Assembly (NCBI GenBank): GCA_037903475.1
Contig: JBAJFG010000188.1
Coordinates: 1,811,501 to 1,875,500 of the forward strand
Source: Ancylostoma caninum
Taxonomy: Eukaryota > Nematoda > Chromadorea > Rhabditida > Ancylostomatidae
DNA: 64,000 nucleotides
Reading direction: 5' to 3'
Shown here: positions 51,460 through 63,285 of the stretch, one piece after another
Position numbering within the stretch: the first letter of the stretch is position 1
Layout: the number at the start of each line of letters is the position of its first letter
Notes under the pieces: model-generated
The model's database searches: none
Seen by the model: only the letters and a program-made list of their open reading frames with translations
Told to the model about the DNA's origin: nothing
Made by a program: the position numbers and the translations under genes

Positions 51460-54455
51460 GCTCTGAAGTTCATTGACGATACATTTGGCGAGGTTTGTTT
51501 GGCCATCTCGCAGACGTGCTTGCCAACTACCTAGGCAAACGAAGCCCGTCAAAAGTATTGCCAAACAAGAAGTCCCGTAAAATGTATCGCCTTTCAAACC
51601 CCGTAAAATGTATCGCCTTTCAAAGCTCGTCAAATGTATCGCCACACGAACCTTGCCAATTGTATCGTCAAACAAAAGGGTTATGAACCGCGCAAAAATT
51701 TCGATATCATCAGGAATCATGCCATGATACCAATCTTAGGAACCCGCTGCTTTACCAGCTGAGCTATCCGGATCGATACCGTCGACGGTTAAGCCTCCAA
51801 CTAAGAATGAAATGAGCGCCTTATCAAAACACCCGTAAAATGTATCGCCATGCAAACCTTGCCATTTGTTTTGCCAAGCAAACCTCGTCGTTGTATCGCC
51901 AACAGATTCCCTTGCCTTTTATATCGCCAAACACCCGTAAAATGTATCGTCAACATATTGTCTTGCCAAATGTATCGGCAAACAGGCTCTTCACTCATTC
52001 TCCCGTAAATCATATTGCCAAGCAAGATTTTATCCCGTAAAATGTATTGCGAAACACTTTCTCTTGTATCGTCAATGAACATCAGAGAGAATGATGAATG
52101 AAAGATATCCTGCTACCACTGCTACTACGGTGAGCGACAAAAACGATAATAACTCATCATAGACAGCAACTTACTCTAATGTTCATTGACGATACATTTG
52201 CAAAAGAATGTGTTTGGTAATACATTTTACGGGATAAAATCTTGCTTGGCAATATGATTTACGGGAGAATGAGTGAAGAGCCTGTTTGGCGATACATTTG
52301 GCAAGAGAATTTGTTGACGATACATTTTACGAGTGCTTGGCGATACAAAAGGCAAGAGAATCTGTTGGCGATACATTTGACGAGGTTTGCTTGGCGATAC
52401 AAATGGCAAGGTTTGCATGGCGATACATTTTGCGGGTGTTATGATAAAGCGTTCATTTCATTCCTACTCTGAACTTTCGTACCACGGTGAGCCTACCGTT
52501 ATCCCACGGTGGGCCCCCAACCGACGGTGGGCCCACCGTTGCCCCCCAGTTATCCCCCAGATATCCCCCGATTGTGGTAGTGGTATCCTCCCCCGTTTAT
52601 CCCACCGTTAGCCCACCTTTGTTATCACTCTCACGGTGCGCCCACCATTTCCCCACTGTGGCCCACCGTGCTTGGACAACTCACGGTGGAACCTCCGTTT
52701 GCCCACCCTTTGCCCACTGTTAGGCCACGCCCCCGTTTTTTCCACAGTTGAACCGCCTTTTGCCCACCATTTGCCCACCGCTATCCCACCTATCTCAATT
52801 CCTTCCTACATCCCGTTTTAACCACAAAAGGCCCACCATTCGCCCACCTTTACCCCATTTAAAGACCTGTCCCGCGGGAGCGTGTTTGCAGCATGACATA
52901 GGTGTTTCATAAAAGCATCATCATTCATTGTGTTTACGGGTTCCAATCCATTCATTCGGTTCCGCTTCCGCTTGTGGTGAGTTTCTCTGAATTTCTACTA
53001 ACTCTGAGACTCCGGCAAGGCAAACGGCGTCGTAGCGATTGAGTCCTGTCGAAAAGGGGCGTGGCGTATGATGCCCCATGTATGTGGGTACTATACTGCT
53101 TCTGCTGGCAGCGACGCACAGTCACGAAGAAGGGAAGACTATTGAGAATCTGGACAACTCTTGCTTACCAGTAATGGTGAAAAAATGCTAAGAAGCATTT
53201 TGAATCAAATTCTTGCCCAGGTTTGAAGAAATTTAAATTTTGAGATTGAAATCTGAGATGTGTGCTTCCGGAAGATTTTTTCTAGGGTTATAATGTAGAG
53301 CGTTAATTGTTGCGCTGATCACAAAGCAGCTAGCCTCTCAACCCAGCCGAAACACGGGGTCTGCTGCTTGCAGCTGTCGGAATTCAGCACTTCTTCACAA
53401 GCAGCAATTTTTTTTTATTTTTTTCATTTTTATACACATCGTTTCAAACCCTGCTTTCATGAATCTTCACTATTACCGCACAGATTTCTATTCCAAAAAG
53501 AAAAAAAATCGCTATTCTCTAAGGTTACAAGTACCCCGGTGACGAGAAGGCGCTTCATAATGAGCGCACAGCTCATCATTTATTATAGAAGGGATTGTAG
53601 CAAAAGTATGATGCGAACTTTCCTTGATGAAGTAAGGATTTTGTTTCAGTACTTACTTCAGTGCCAGCTCTTTCAGATATTCTTTGCAGTAATCAGTGGG
53701 TACATATCGTAACTAATTGTTGAAAGAAGAATAATTGAGTCGACACTCGCGAATGCTCAAATATCGTACATCCGTTCTGACTTCTTCACGAGGAAGGAGG
53801 CCCATCCAAGCACGTGAATGGATAACCTTAGAAATGTTCGTTTCAAGTGGATGAAAATCCTGCTCATATTCAGGACACATGGAAATGCAAAGTCCTTAGC
53901 TTCGCTCCACTCGCGAAACATTGTTGTTCTGTTGCTCTCATGATTGGTTTGGTTTTTAAATGCCAATATGTTGGAAATGAATCTCTATGCTGTTATGTGG
54001 TGTTTATCCAGAAAAAGGCGATCAGGACACGATGAGAATGTGAGCAGAAGAGCATGATGATCCCCGCCCAACGCGTTGAATTACCCCGATAAACCCATGG
54101 AAGTGCCCTGATTAACTCTTGGAAATACCCCGATTAAACCCTGGAAAATCCCTGGAAACACCCCAGTTTCCCCACGGAAGTTTTCCAGTTTCTCCACGGA
54201 AATCCCGCAGTTTCTTCACAGAAATTCCACAGTTTTCCCATGGAAATCGCCCAGTTCCCCCTTGTTAGCCCACGGTGGCCCCACTGTTTGCCCACGATTG
54301 ACGTGACGAACATTAACCATGAGATAACAGTGAGCCCACCGTGGTACGAAAGTTCGGAGTACTTGGAGGCTTAACCATCGGCGGTGTCGATCCGGATGGC
54401 TCAGCTGGTAAGGCAGCGGACTCGCCAAATGTATCGTCAATGAACATCAGAGTAG
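51460..54455. mobile_element. 3-kb foldback element with tRNA-like boxes in its arms
   Basis: The left end (TTCATTGACGATACATTTGG near 51471) is inverted at the right end (CCAAATGTATCGTCAATGAA near 54427-54446). Further in, both arms share, inverted, a tRNA A-box-like segment (TAGCTCAGCTGG, complement at 51755-51766; TGGCTCAGCTGG at 54397-54408), GGTTAAGCCTCCAA and GAACTTTCGTACCACGGTG (52471-52489 against 54337-54355). The left arm is expanded by tandem words GGCGATACATTT and split by a nested palindrome (51806-52463). The interior has CCCACCGTT-type (52490-52860) and CACGGAAATCCCC-type (54060-54300) tandem repeats. No transposase was recognised. Confidence 0.72.
51806..52463. repeat. Nested 660-bp palindrome built of GGCGATACATTT subrepeats
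   Basis: Arms of about 280 bp (51806-52084 and 52178-52463) are inverted around a spacer of about 93 bp. Each arm consists of subrepeats spaced 23-28 bp apart with the word GGCGATACATTT and variants ending ACGGG or GGCAAGAGAAT. The outer ends read GAATGAAATGA. This resembles the subrepeat-built termini of Drosophila foldback elements (analogy, not homology). Confidence 0.8.
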
Positions 54456-54456
54456 G

Positions 54457-55086
54457 CAATCACGAAATTCGTTCATCCTGTTTCGAAGAGAGACGCTTTC
54501 CCTATTCCAATCATACCTCGGGGTTGTTAGCAGACTCCCTGGGGTCCACTGCTGTGATAAAGTGCGCCGGCACCCAGAAGTGGGGGAGACGGGTTCACCG
54601 CTGTGATAAGGGTGCACTGGCGTCCAGAAGAGGGGAAGACGGGCCCACAGCGGTGATGAGGGTGCGCCGGCGTCCAGAAGTGGGGAAACATCTAAAATAT
54701 GGCTACAGACGGGGAGATTGCGCAGATATTCACTACTGAGAGAATGCCATTAGTTGGGTCCATCTTTGCTCGATCGGTTCGCTGGCGCTTAACATCGATC
54801 ACAGAACATTAAATGTGCGCGATAAGCAGTGAGGATTGTGCAATACGCGTGATTCCTTCCACCTCACATCAACTACCGCGCTCTTACTCTCTCATTTGTT
54901 CACCAACCCACCGCACCCTCTTCATTTATATGTTCAAACTGGCTCTTATCATTTGACCAGTTACAACAAACAAGAATGGTAAACCATCTGGGGTAGTCAT
55001 TCCGGGTTGAATCGGTTATACAATCGGTTATATATAGTTACAAATAGCTACTTAGCGACATATATTAATAGCGACAGCCAGGCTGG
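54457..55086 (+). mobile_element. HINE-like element, degenerate
   Basis: AATCACGAAATTCGTTCATCCTG and CTATTCCAATCATACCTCG match the truncated copy at 41960-42205. Three minisatellite units with GTGCGCCGGC cores (54541-54690) follow. The 3' half resembles the element at 4977 (CACCGCACCC...TTATATG, TTATCATTTGACCAGTTACA). It ends CCAGGCTGG followed by T, but the hairpin itself is deleted. The 5' end is lost at the boundary with the foldback element. Confidence 0.7.
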
Positions 55087-56967
55087 TACTTCAATATCGT
55101 GGGTAAATTACTTGGTTTATAGTGACTTTTCGAGTCATGCGCAAGCCATTTCTTATCAACTATACTATTGGATCGTCAAGTATGAAATGTCTGGGCCCGT
55201 AGTTAAGTGTCATGGCGGTGAGATCAGGTACCTGCACAACTCGTCGACACATTTAGGGCAATGATCGCACGCGCAACTGCCTTCTAACACTGAGGGATGG
55301 AAGATCATCACAATCCGTGGAGTTGCTACGAGCACGTATGTGCGGGGCGCTGATCTCATCGCTATAGAGGGCGATGATCGCCATCGTTTCACGACTAGAG
55401 AGTGTGCGGAGCGAAGAGACGCCGAGTGAAGTACTCGGACCATCTGATTCTGAGTCTGGTGATGGTGTGAAGGTACCTATGATAAGGCGCGCGAATTACA
55501 CGGAACGCATCTGAACATGCTCGAAAGCGATCTGAAGGTGATGTGCGATGATCGCACTGGACACTTTACTACGGGCCCTAATTTTATGAGCAATCAGTTT
55601 GACAGTCTCTATCTTTCAAGTTTTACTAGATCACTTCTCATCTTTCTTTCCATTATGATGGTACATCCTCCCTCTTTCAAAATCACTTCCCTGGACTTTG
55701 ATCGGTTTTCAAATTTTTGTTTGAAAGCATTCTTAATACAGCATACTCAAAGACATAACTTGTGTCATTCTGAAACATAGGTTCTTTCTTCCAGCCATTG
55801 GAGCAAAGAAAGCTGGAAACATCAGCTTAGTGTTAAGGGACATTTTGGCTAGTAAATGAGCTGAACAGCATTTGTTCGGGAAGTTCCGCTTAGGTGACAC
55901 GAAGCTGCAAAGTGAGCCTTATGATGAACTTGGATATCGATGAGCTGGAAGCCTTAGCCGAAGCGGAAAGGAGTCAAACCGGGTCAGCATAAGCAGCAAG
56001 CTGGATCTTTATAATCCAACAATATTTAGGCATCCAAGACAATACGACAATTAAAAGTGGTTCGGTGAACGAAATTCTCCCAGTTTAACCCTCAAAAATG
56101 GGTGCCAATTTTTGACAATTTTTCATGAGTCCTCACTGCTTAAGCCAGAGAAGCAGGCGTGAGGAACTAACTCCCACTCATTGTACTGGCTAAGCCTTGC
56201 TCCATTCGACCACCACCCACTGCTTTGAGGGGATTAGCCCACTTCTTGCTGGAAAAAATGTTCAATTTTCAACGTGATGTTGGAAACGCTCTTCACCACT
56301 TGATCGCCTCTAGCTTTCTGCGCTTCTAAGGCTCTTCTAAGCTGTTGCTGCAACCGAACCACCTTCAAGCAGGCAAGGCTATGACGATAGTAAAGGAGCG
56401 TATTGGATATCTTTTACCGCTTCTTGCATTGAGAACAATACTCAAAATCTACTCATTCAAAATCAGGGGTGGTAGTAATTAGGCCGAAATTCGCATCTAA
56501 GCGTGATATGTAAGTCCCACTTCAGTGCCACTTAACACTAGATTTCAATTTTTGGAAATATGTTCTTCAAGGCCCAATACACGCTCTAAGAAAGTTTGGA
56601 TTGGAAATTGGCATCTAAGTGGGAGGAAATTCTGATCTTTTTCCGAAATTTCCAGCTCGCGCTTAGTTTGTGCTGAGCTGCGGCTAAGTCTGACCTAGTC
56701 AATAATTGGACAGTGCGCGTGAAAGAGCGTGCAACTCTGTGAGGCGCAGACACCTTGCAAAATCTGCAGCAAAATGTACCCAAGGGTACATTTTGATGCA
56801 GATTTCGCTGGCGATTTCGCCGACACAACCGCGCTCCGAGCGCGCATGTCCACATTATGCCATTCATTCACGAGGAGCTGCAGGAGATGCAAGGAAGATC
56901 ATTACCAACAGTACATTCTTGCCAAGAAATCATTGATCACATGTTTCTCAGCATGCACAGAAAAGGT
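55087..56967. other. No recognised feature
   Basis: About 1.9 kb. Open frames at 55007-55264, 55517-55780 and 56729-57220 have no signature; the last runs through a tRNA-like segment. No element ends were recognised. Confidence 0.5.
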
Positions 56968-57040
56968 GGGCGGTAGTGTAGTGGGCAGGATGGTGGTTCA
57001 TCGTGCAATCGATCGATGGTTCAATTCCGCTGTAATGGCA
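56968..57040 (+). ncRNA. tRNA-like SINE head
   Basis: GGTAGTGTAGTGGGC (56972-56986) resembles a Pol III A box and GGTTCAATTCC (57018-57028) is a good B box. No complete cloverleaf was drawn. It is the first of four similar segments in about 1 kb. Confidence 0.55.
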
Positions 57041-57191
57041 GAGCTTTGCAAACAAATATTCAAGTGTTTCCTGCACAATAGGCGGCTTCAATCACACCGG
57101 CTAATTCCCAAGCAGTGGCTTGAGCTACAAAGCAACTTTTTGACCCATGATGGGAAAAAATCCTTTGACCTATGTGCATGCAAAGAACAAT

Positions 57192-57275
57192 CGGCGTGTA
57201 TTGGGTGGTGTAGTGGTTAAGTGGCTCGGTCAGAGCAACTCGGTCTGTGGATCAAGATCTGTTCAAGGCGAACGT
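57192..57275 (+). ncRNA. tRNA-like SINE head, weaker
   Basis: GGGTGGTGTAGTGGTTAAG (A-box-like, about 57203-57221), GTCAGAGCAACTCGGTCTG, and a mutated B box GTGGATCAAGATC (57247-57259). tRNA-derived by resemblance to its neighbours. Confidence 0.45.
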
Positions 57276-57794
57276 TTTGCAAATAGTTTTCCAGACCTTT
57301 TGTACAGAGGAGTTAGGTGACAATTGCTATGCCTATCTCAAACTGAGAGTTGAGCGGTAAATCATCCTTAGTCACTAATATGCATGAATCCTCAAACAAT
57401 ACTTTTGCGGTTGGCTTTTCATACAACTGCTAATAGGAAGGTCGAGAGACCTTAACTTGGATTAATTTAGTATTATAGAGAGTATGGGTTAGATAGGGTG
57501 TAATCAATCCCTGGTTGGCTTCATGCACGGTCTTGGTTCTTGCTTGCAACTGCCAAGAGGGACGAGCAGTCATGATCCTACGTGGGACCCGAACACGAGC
57601 CATTCCTGCAGTTTTGAAGTTTACGACACTTGATGAGTATCTTTTGGTAAGCTCACCAAAGAATCGAATGGACAAGAAGCGAAACGTGCGCAAAGTCACA
57701 CATTTTGTAGAAATCCGCAATCGATACCCGGAAGTATATGTTCCTAGGAATTCAACTGAACTCGTTTTATCGGCATGAAACGGGAGCGTACTTC

Positions 57795-57872
57795 ACTGTG
57801 CAGTTAGTGGTGCAGTGGTAAGGTAAGTACGCACGGTTGTGCGAGCGTAGTCAAAGGTTCGATTTCCGTGAT
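57795..57872 (+). ncRNA. tRNA-like SINE head
   Basis: TAGTGGTGCAGTGGTAAG (57805-57822; A-box-like) and GGTTCGATTTCC (57856-57867; B box) are about 45 bp apart, the normal tRNA spacing. Confidence 0.55.
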
Positions 57873-57939
57873 GTCATGGGTTTTTGCATTGTTCTATATA
57901 ACCCTTTGGTTAAAGATGAACATCGTTTAATAACAGAAA

Positions 57940-58012
57940 CGTGCGCGCTGTGGTTCAATGGTTGTGATGCCAGATTGTAGGCCAGCGGCCGAGTGATCAG
58001 TTCCCCATGAAT
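57940..58012 (+). ncRNA. tRNA-like SINE head, degenerate
   Basis: GCTGTGGTTCAATGGTTG (A-box-like, about 57950-57967) followed by CAGTTCCCCATG at B-box distance. Weak, supported mainly by being the fourth such segment in the cluster. Confidence 0.35.
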
Positions 58013-58086
58013 GCGAGTGTTTTGAACTTGATATTTCGTGTTATATGTGTGACGATTACCCGCTAATTTCCTCCAAATCAGAAATG

Positions 58087-58407
58087 TTAAAGGCAGTGTC
58101 TCACCTCACTATCACCGGCCGAGAATTTGGCCAAATTCTCGGCCGGTGGACGAGGCGCCTTCCGCCTGCGGCGCAGTTTTCGGCAATGAGGACACCTGTG
58201 CAATCAATGAGATCTGCTGAGGTGTATGGCAAGACGGGCAGTTTCCTTGCCGAGGAATTCGTCCACGCCAAGTTGGATTGGCCCCTCAAAAACGGGTTTT
58301 TGACGGTTTTATAAGAAATCACGTACATTATTGGACTTAGCATGTTGAGTTGGTCTTGATTCTCTTAGTATCTCAGAATCGAAAATGAGGTGAGATACTG
58401 CCTTTAA
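58087..58407. mobile_element. TTAA-flanked MITE with 34-bp perfect palindrome
   Basis: The terminal inverted repeats TTAAAGGCAGTGTCTCACCT and its complement (GAGGTGAGATACTGCCTTTAA) end in TTAA on both sides. Inside, 58114-58147 is a perfect 34-bp palindrome centred on TTGG|CCAA within CGGCCGAGAATTTGG. The same AGAATTT...AAATTCT palindrome type occurs in the copy at 37138. Confidence 0.85.
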
Positions 58408-58682
58408 GTCGGACTTAGATGCCACTTAAAGTTATCTATTAATTTCCACTTTCGACCAAATTACTACCACCCCAGACATTTCATTCTTGACGACCCAATA
58501 TTAATCATGGCGCACTGTCACTATTAACCTTTCGATTCATACCCGAGACAGCAAAATTACCTGGTATAGAGTTGCATGCGACAGTTCGGCCGAAATAATG
58601 AATCTGTGTCGTGCCTAACCAAGAAAGAAAAATGCAAATTCCCTGTGGCTTCCCAGTTCATCCTCTCATCTCTTCTCCACCA

Positions 58683-58755
58683 CCGGATTTGAACCTGACC
58701 GTCCCCCTCGAGTGTATTCTTTGTAGTCCGCCTTCGTATCCACTAGGCCATACAC
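58683..58755 (-). ncRNA. tRNA-like SINE head
   Basis: On the minus strand TGGCCTAGTGGATACGAAGG (A-box-like) and GGTTCAAATCC (58685-58695; B box) are separated as in the copy at 35868-35942, to which it is related. It directly abuts the GC-rich MITE at 58757. Confidence 0.55.
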
Positions 58756-58756
58756 T

Positions 58757-59029
58757 GCCGCAATAGTCCTTGAGAAATGTGGCACCTTGCGTCGCTGTCG
58801 CCGGCGACTGTCGATCGCCAACATCGGTGGCCGCCATCATCGGCGACGGCGGCCGCCGATTTTGGCGACTGTCACGTCGGTGCCTATCGATTGATCGCCA
58901 ATACTGGCGATCGGCGGCCGCCATTGTTGGCGTCTGCGGAGTCGATGCATATCGATTGTGAGCGGTCTCCAACATTGGCTGCTGGCGACGGCGACGCAGA
59001 CTGCTATACTTCTCGAGGAGTATAGCGGC
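58757..59029. mobile_element. GC-rich palindromic MITE, copy 2
   Basis: The right end TATACTTCTCGAGGAGTATA followed by GCGGC and the left end GCCGCAATAGTCCTTGAGA (decayed) match the ends at 12538-12820. The interior repeats GGCGATCGGCGGCCGCC, CCAACATTGG and ATCGATTG words in palindromic order. 273 bp. Confidence 0.8.
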
Positions 59030-59243
59030 TTCCATACGTGTCGACACGTGTGGCGTGTTGAAGCTCATAGTGTATGTTATCAGTTCTACTGCGGATCCAC
59101 CGCGGGAATGTGCAGGTCCACCATGCGGCATGTGCGGATCCACCATGGGAAGCAATGATATTACGAATCCATCGTGGCAACGTGTGGGTCCACGGCGGCC
59201 ACTTCATAGTGCGGGGGTGACGTCATCTCCGATATTTCATAAG

Positions 59244-59594
59244 GTGTCGATAGTAAAGCTCACAGCACGCCTTGGAGTACTACTACTACTGATAGAACTG
59301 TCTACTGTCTCGGCTTATGTTGCTGTTAGGTCGTCACCTGGGCGAACGTGCATAGCAGCGTTGGAAAACGCTAATGAGTTTGATTCTTTTGATTTTGTGC
59401 TTACTGGGGAAAACCTCGACTATGTGGTAGTGGAAAAGCCTTGGACGAGATCCGACGCTAGGAGATCAATGGAGTGCCCGGACGAATCGATGAGAAACGT
59501 CGCTGACGAAGGGAGCACTTTTGCCTCGATGAACAGTCAAGCCACCATAACTTCAAGATTCTCGATGAAATGCTGGGAAAGTACGTGGGAATAA
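59244..59594 (+). CDS. Possible 3' exon of a small secreted protein
   Basis: An open stretch of about 116 codons begins SIVKLTARLGVLLLLIELST VSAYVAV, which looks like a signal peptide with cleavage near VSA-YV. It continues with hydrophilic residues (FDFVLTGENLDYVVVEKPW) and ends CWESTWE. No in-frame Met lies at the start of the signal-like segment. Upstream AG sites (CATAAG, CATAG) could be acceptors. AATAAA words follow the stop (about 59590 and 59605). No family was recognised. Confidence 0.42.
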   Translation: MSIVKLTARLGVLLLLIELSTVSAYVAVRSSPGRTCIAALENANEFDSFDFVLTGENLDYVVVEKPWTRSDARRSMECPDESMRNVADEGSTFASMNSQATITSRFSMKCWESTWE

Positions 59595-59871
59595 AGTAAC
59601 GTAGAATAAACAAGACTTGTTATTTACTGTTTATTGTTTGCAAGAGACAATTCATGCTGTCAGCGCGAAGACCAGTTACAATTACAAATGTGTACCATTA
59701 CATATTCGCCATAGGCGTTATCATCATTTTATCTATAGCTATAAAGAATTCTAGTGAATGATCGAATATTACCTGGGATTGTCTTTAGTCTGCTCAGTGG
59801 TAAATAATCGGAACCTCCTCTATCAATGAAGAATTGTGACAAGAACTTAGTTTCAGTTCTAGGGAGGTATA

Positions 59872-61099
59872 CAGAGTGGCCGAAAAGAATGGGCGCCTAA
59901 TATGGTGCTTTTATCTTTTTTAATTGTAAGCTTGATCATGTTCTTGTTTTAACACTTCTCGACACGTTATAAGGTAATCCATCTATAGATATACAATTGC
60001 TCGAATTCATGCGAGCGTGTCCGCACCGCGAATACATTGTTCACCTTGAGCATACTGTAGACTTCACTGCAGAAATAGCAAGAGAACTTGAATTCCCCCA
60101 TGAGGAGGGCGCAGAGGTCACCAAACTATGGAATGTCTGAAGAAATGCTATCATGAAAAGAAAACCGGGTCGTATCCATTGGTGGACGCAGGGAAGACTC
60201 TCCGTCCATTAAAAGGAAAATCTGTTGACATGGAAGGGTGAGTCCGAACAAGATGACGGAAGGTCTGGGAATTACTTCCTATCCCGTTCAAACAATTTCA
60301 GTGAAGAGTGACAACCTCGCTGCCGTTGCGTCTGCAATGGCCAGAGGCTAACCGCTGTCGCCATTGCTGACAGGGTGGAACAATACCTGTGGTGGTTCTA
60401 GGTGCGCCGCATCGAAGGTGTGCAATGGGCTGGTAAGAGAATTTTCCCTTCCAAGGCTAGCGTCGGCTCTCAAAACGACAGGCAGTCCATCAGTACAGGA
60501 GAACGACACTCTTCATAAAAGAGACTTGACGCAAAATTGTTGTTTCCCGAAGGTGTGATGGTTTGAATAGTAGTGACCACGAATACGAAGACAACTTTGG
60601 CTTTCACAAGTGAAAACGATGAGGTTGCTACTCGTCGCATGGATGCAGAAAAACGCTAACACGATTATTCAGCATGAGGGATTCTCCCAACGACGGAGTC
60701 AGAATCATCATAGCCTACTTGGAGGATGCAATTTCTGGATTCCTCTACAAAAATCAATGGTCTTTTTGCACTTGAGATTTGAGTGGCATCAGTCTCACAG
60801 TGTGAGTTTCCATTGAAGGGAAACTGGAGAACAAGAACATCACAATATTGAACATCAACGTTGCGAACCTAGACAATATCGATCAGAAATTGGTGGGGAA
60901 CACCTACGGCGCACGGTGAGTTGTGGAAAGACACGTTTGAAGGCCTGTCTCGAAGCCAAAGAGGGCAACTTCTGGGATTTCTTCTGGATCTAATTTTTCA
61001 TACGGTTGTGCTGTTAATACAATAAAAGAGATGGAATAATTGCGGCCAGTAAAGTAAAAATTTCATTTAGTGTGACGCCCATACTTTTTGGCCACCTTG
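59872..61099 (+). mobile_element. Tc1/mariner-type element, decayed
   Basis: Flanked by TA (59870-59871 and 61100-61101). The terminal inverted repeats are CAGAGTGGCCGAAAAGAATG and, on the other strand, CAAGGTGGCCAAAAAGTATG. The 1228-bp length fits an autonomous copy. The plus strand carries transposase remnants in several frames, including DFTAEIARELEFPHEEGAE near 60060 and TRLKACLEAKEGNFWDFF near 60930, resembling the C-terminal end of such transposases. Many stops are present. Confidence 0.75.
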
Positions 61100-62684
61100 T
61101 AGTCCCACCGAGTAAGTAACCGCATAACAGATGGCTTAAATGTGCTGTATATGTATGTTGGGTTAAAAACCACATATCCATGCTCCATTTTATGGAACAT
61201 CACAAGATCAAATTTTCTTCTTCGCTTGCGGAGAGAAAAACGAGAGTAAAACGTATTTACTTCTCTGATCAGGGCAGAAAGAAGATTTTTTTCTTAATTT
61301 CTTAACGAAAGCTTCCTTGCAAAGTTGTTTCGGACCTTGTCAAGTTTCGTGAAAGTCTTGCGTTTGTACGGATTAATGATGACAGTTCCATATTCAAGTA
61401 GAGATCTTACATAGCTTTTAAAAGCACAGAATAGAACAGAATTATTCAATCAATATTTGATCTTACTTCTCTTAATAAACCACCGAGAGAAGAAAGACGA
61501 CAGCAAGCAAGCGAATGTTCCCGAACGGAGTTCGTCATACGTATATATCCAAGGTATGTAATACATGTTGAAGAAGATATTCTGGGACGAACAGCAAGAT
61601 GAGCTTTTAGTAAAAACTTTCTCTGCTTTCTAGAATATCAAAATTTATGAGCACTATGTAGGACGTGCTGTAGCAAGAAGTCCCAACCAGGATGGGCGGA
61701 AATCCTATTTTGGAAGTTTGGAAGCTGTGGAGTCCTGGCGTCACGCTAGCTTCTAACTTCTGGATTTCCGTAAGATCTACAGCAGCGAGTTTATGTCGTG
61801 CTACAAAAATATGCAAAAGCTACTGCTGTTTTCAGCTTTCTTAATTCCCGAAATTCTGAACATCTTCCAGATTACGACATCCAAACTTCCAGTTATACGC
61901 CACATTCCTCACCATCACTGGTCTCAATATACATGCATGTAACAACACGTGAAGGGTTAATCAATGGTAAAATAGGATGCCGTTGCGAAGATCGCCGTCA
62001 GTTTTCATCGCTGCCTTCTTGTTTTCATCTTTTCCAATCTTTATGAACTCCGCTTCATGCTCGCTCTCATTGCGCTGGAAAAACTGTTAATAGGATATGA
62101 AAACTTAGATGAATATCCCCTCTATAAAATTATGTATAGTAGATGTGAATTGATGAAAACGAGCTAGACACTTACTTTCACTTTATTTGTGGAACAGGTT
62201 TCACTGAGTGAATATATAAAAGCAGCCATCGAAATCGTTGATTCCGAGTTAAACTGCCAATATGTAGTGACACACACGGTCAGCACATCACAAATGTCTA
62301 ACGAACACAAAGGCCCATATGCATGAACATCCCCGCTGGGAAGGGGATAGGATCAGATATGCTGTGAAGTATTCGACTCAATTTCGTGTATTTCTCGTGC
62401 ATTTCGAGCTATTTCACAGCAGGAAATGAATTCAACTGCAGGAAATGAATTCAAAAGTCCTCTCAACTTGAAAATGTGTCTCAATCACGAAGACTTGAGG
62501 GGTGCTGCCTCTATAGAATACATACATCCTGATCTTTTTGCTCTTCCAAAACTAGCACCAACGGAAATCTCTGGTTTTGAGATGAATCATGTGTAGAATG
62601 CGAGTGTGATACCAGATACATAATTCAGATTTGAAATTGCTTAAAAAATGAAGCTTTCTTAGCGTATACGCTGCTGCCAAACTT
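61100..62684. other. No recognised feature
   Basis: About 1.6 kb. The open frame at 61798-62046 has no signature. No element ends were recognised. Confidence 0.5.
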
Positions 62685-62850
62685 CCCGAAGAGTATAGCA
62701 GTCCTGGTTGTAGCGACCGCTGCGACAGTGGTTTCAGTACATATCGATTGAGGGCGCCGCGTTAGTGGCGCTGTCTCCGCTACCGCAACCAATCGATATG
62801 TGCCAAAACCATGTGGTTATGGCAGCGACCGCGAACTATATCTAAACGTT
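62685..62850. repeat. Inverted repeat related to the GC palindromic MITE
   Basis: CATATCGATTG (62740-62750) and CAATCGATATG (62790-62800) form the centre of a longer imperfect inversion from TGGTTTCAGTA to GTGCCAAAACCA (62729-62811). GAAGAGTATAGCAG on the left resembles the end of the MITEs at 12538 and 58757. Confidence 0.6.
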
Positions 62851-63285
62851 TATTAAACTTGACATCAAGGAAAAGGCTTACCGCTAAATGTTCATTTGCA
62901 GGTAAGCCGACCTTGGGTAGCATATGAGCATGTGGGAGAGTCGTCCATCCCATTTATGAAATCACAACCGTCAATTTTGAACTCATTAACTAGGCACTAC
63001 TAGCGACCCCAAACAAACAAACCTTCCTTACTGGTTCCTCCACTATAAGGCAAAGGCATAGTTGGATTTGGCCGAGGATAGTACGTGTCACTTTTGAAAT
63101 CGACTGGAAATACAAAACATACTAATTAATTTCGATAATCAGTCAGATTTCATGCAAGGTGTTCCATTATATTGTTCACACTGTTCGAACTTCAATACCT
63201 CCACTAAAAATAATAACAAGGAGGAGTTTTTTTAAGATGACACACTGCTTGTCTCTAAACACTGTTTACACTCTGAGCCGCTTAG

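Noticed and set aside
54385..54425. A true tRNA gene (TGGCTCAGCTGG), also at 51735-51785
   Set aside because: Only the D-arm/A-box half is present and it is inverted in both arms of a foldback element; no T arm or cloverleaf follows.
56729..57220. 163-codon open frame with cysteines
   Set aside because: It passes through a tRNA-like segment, lacks splice sites and has no recognisable domain.
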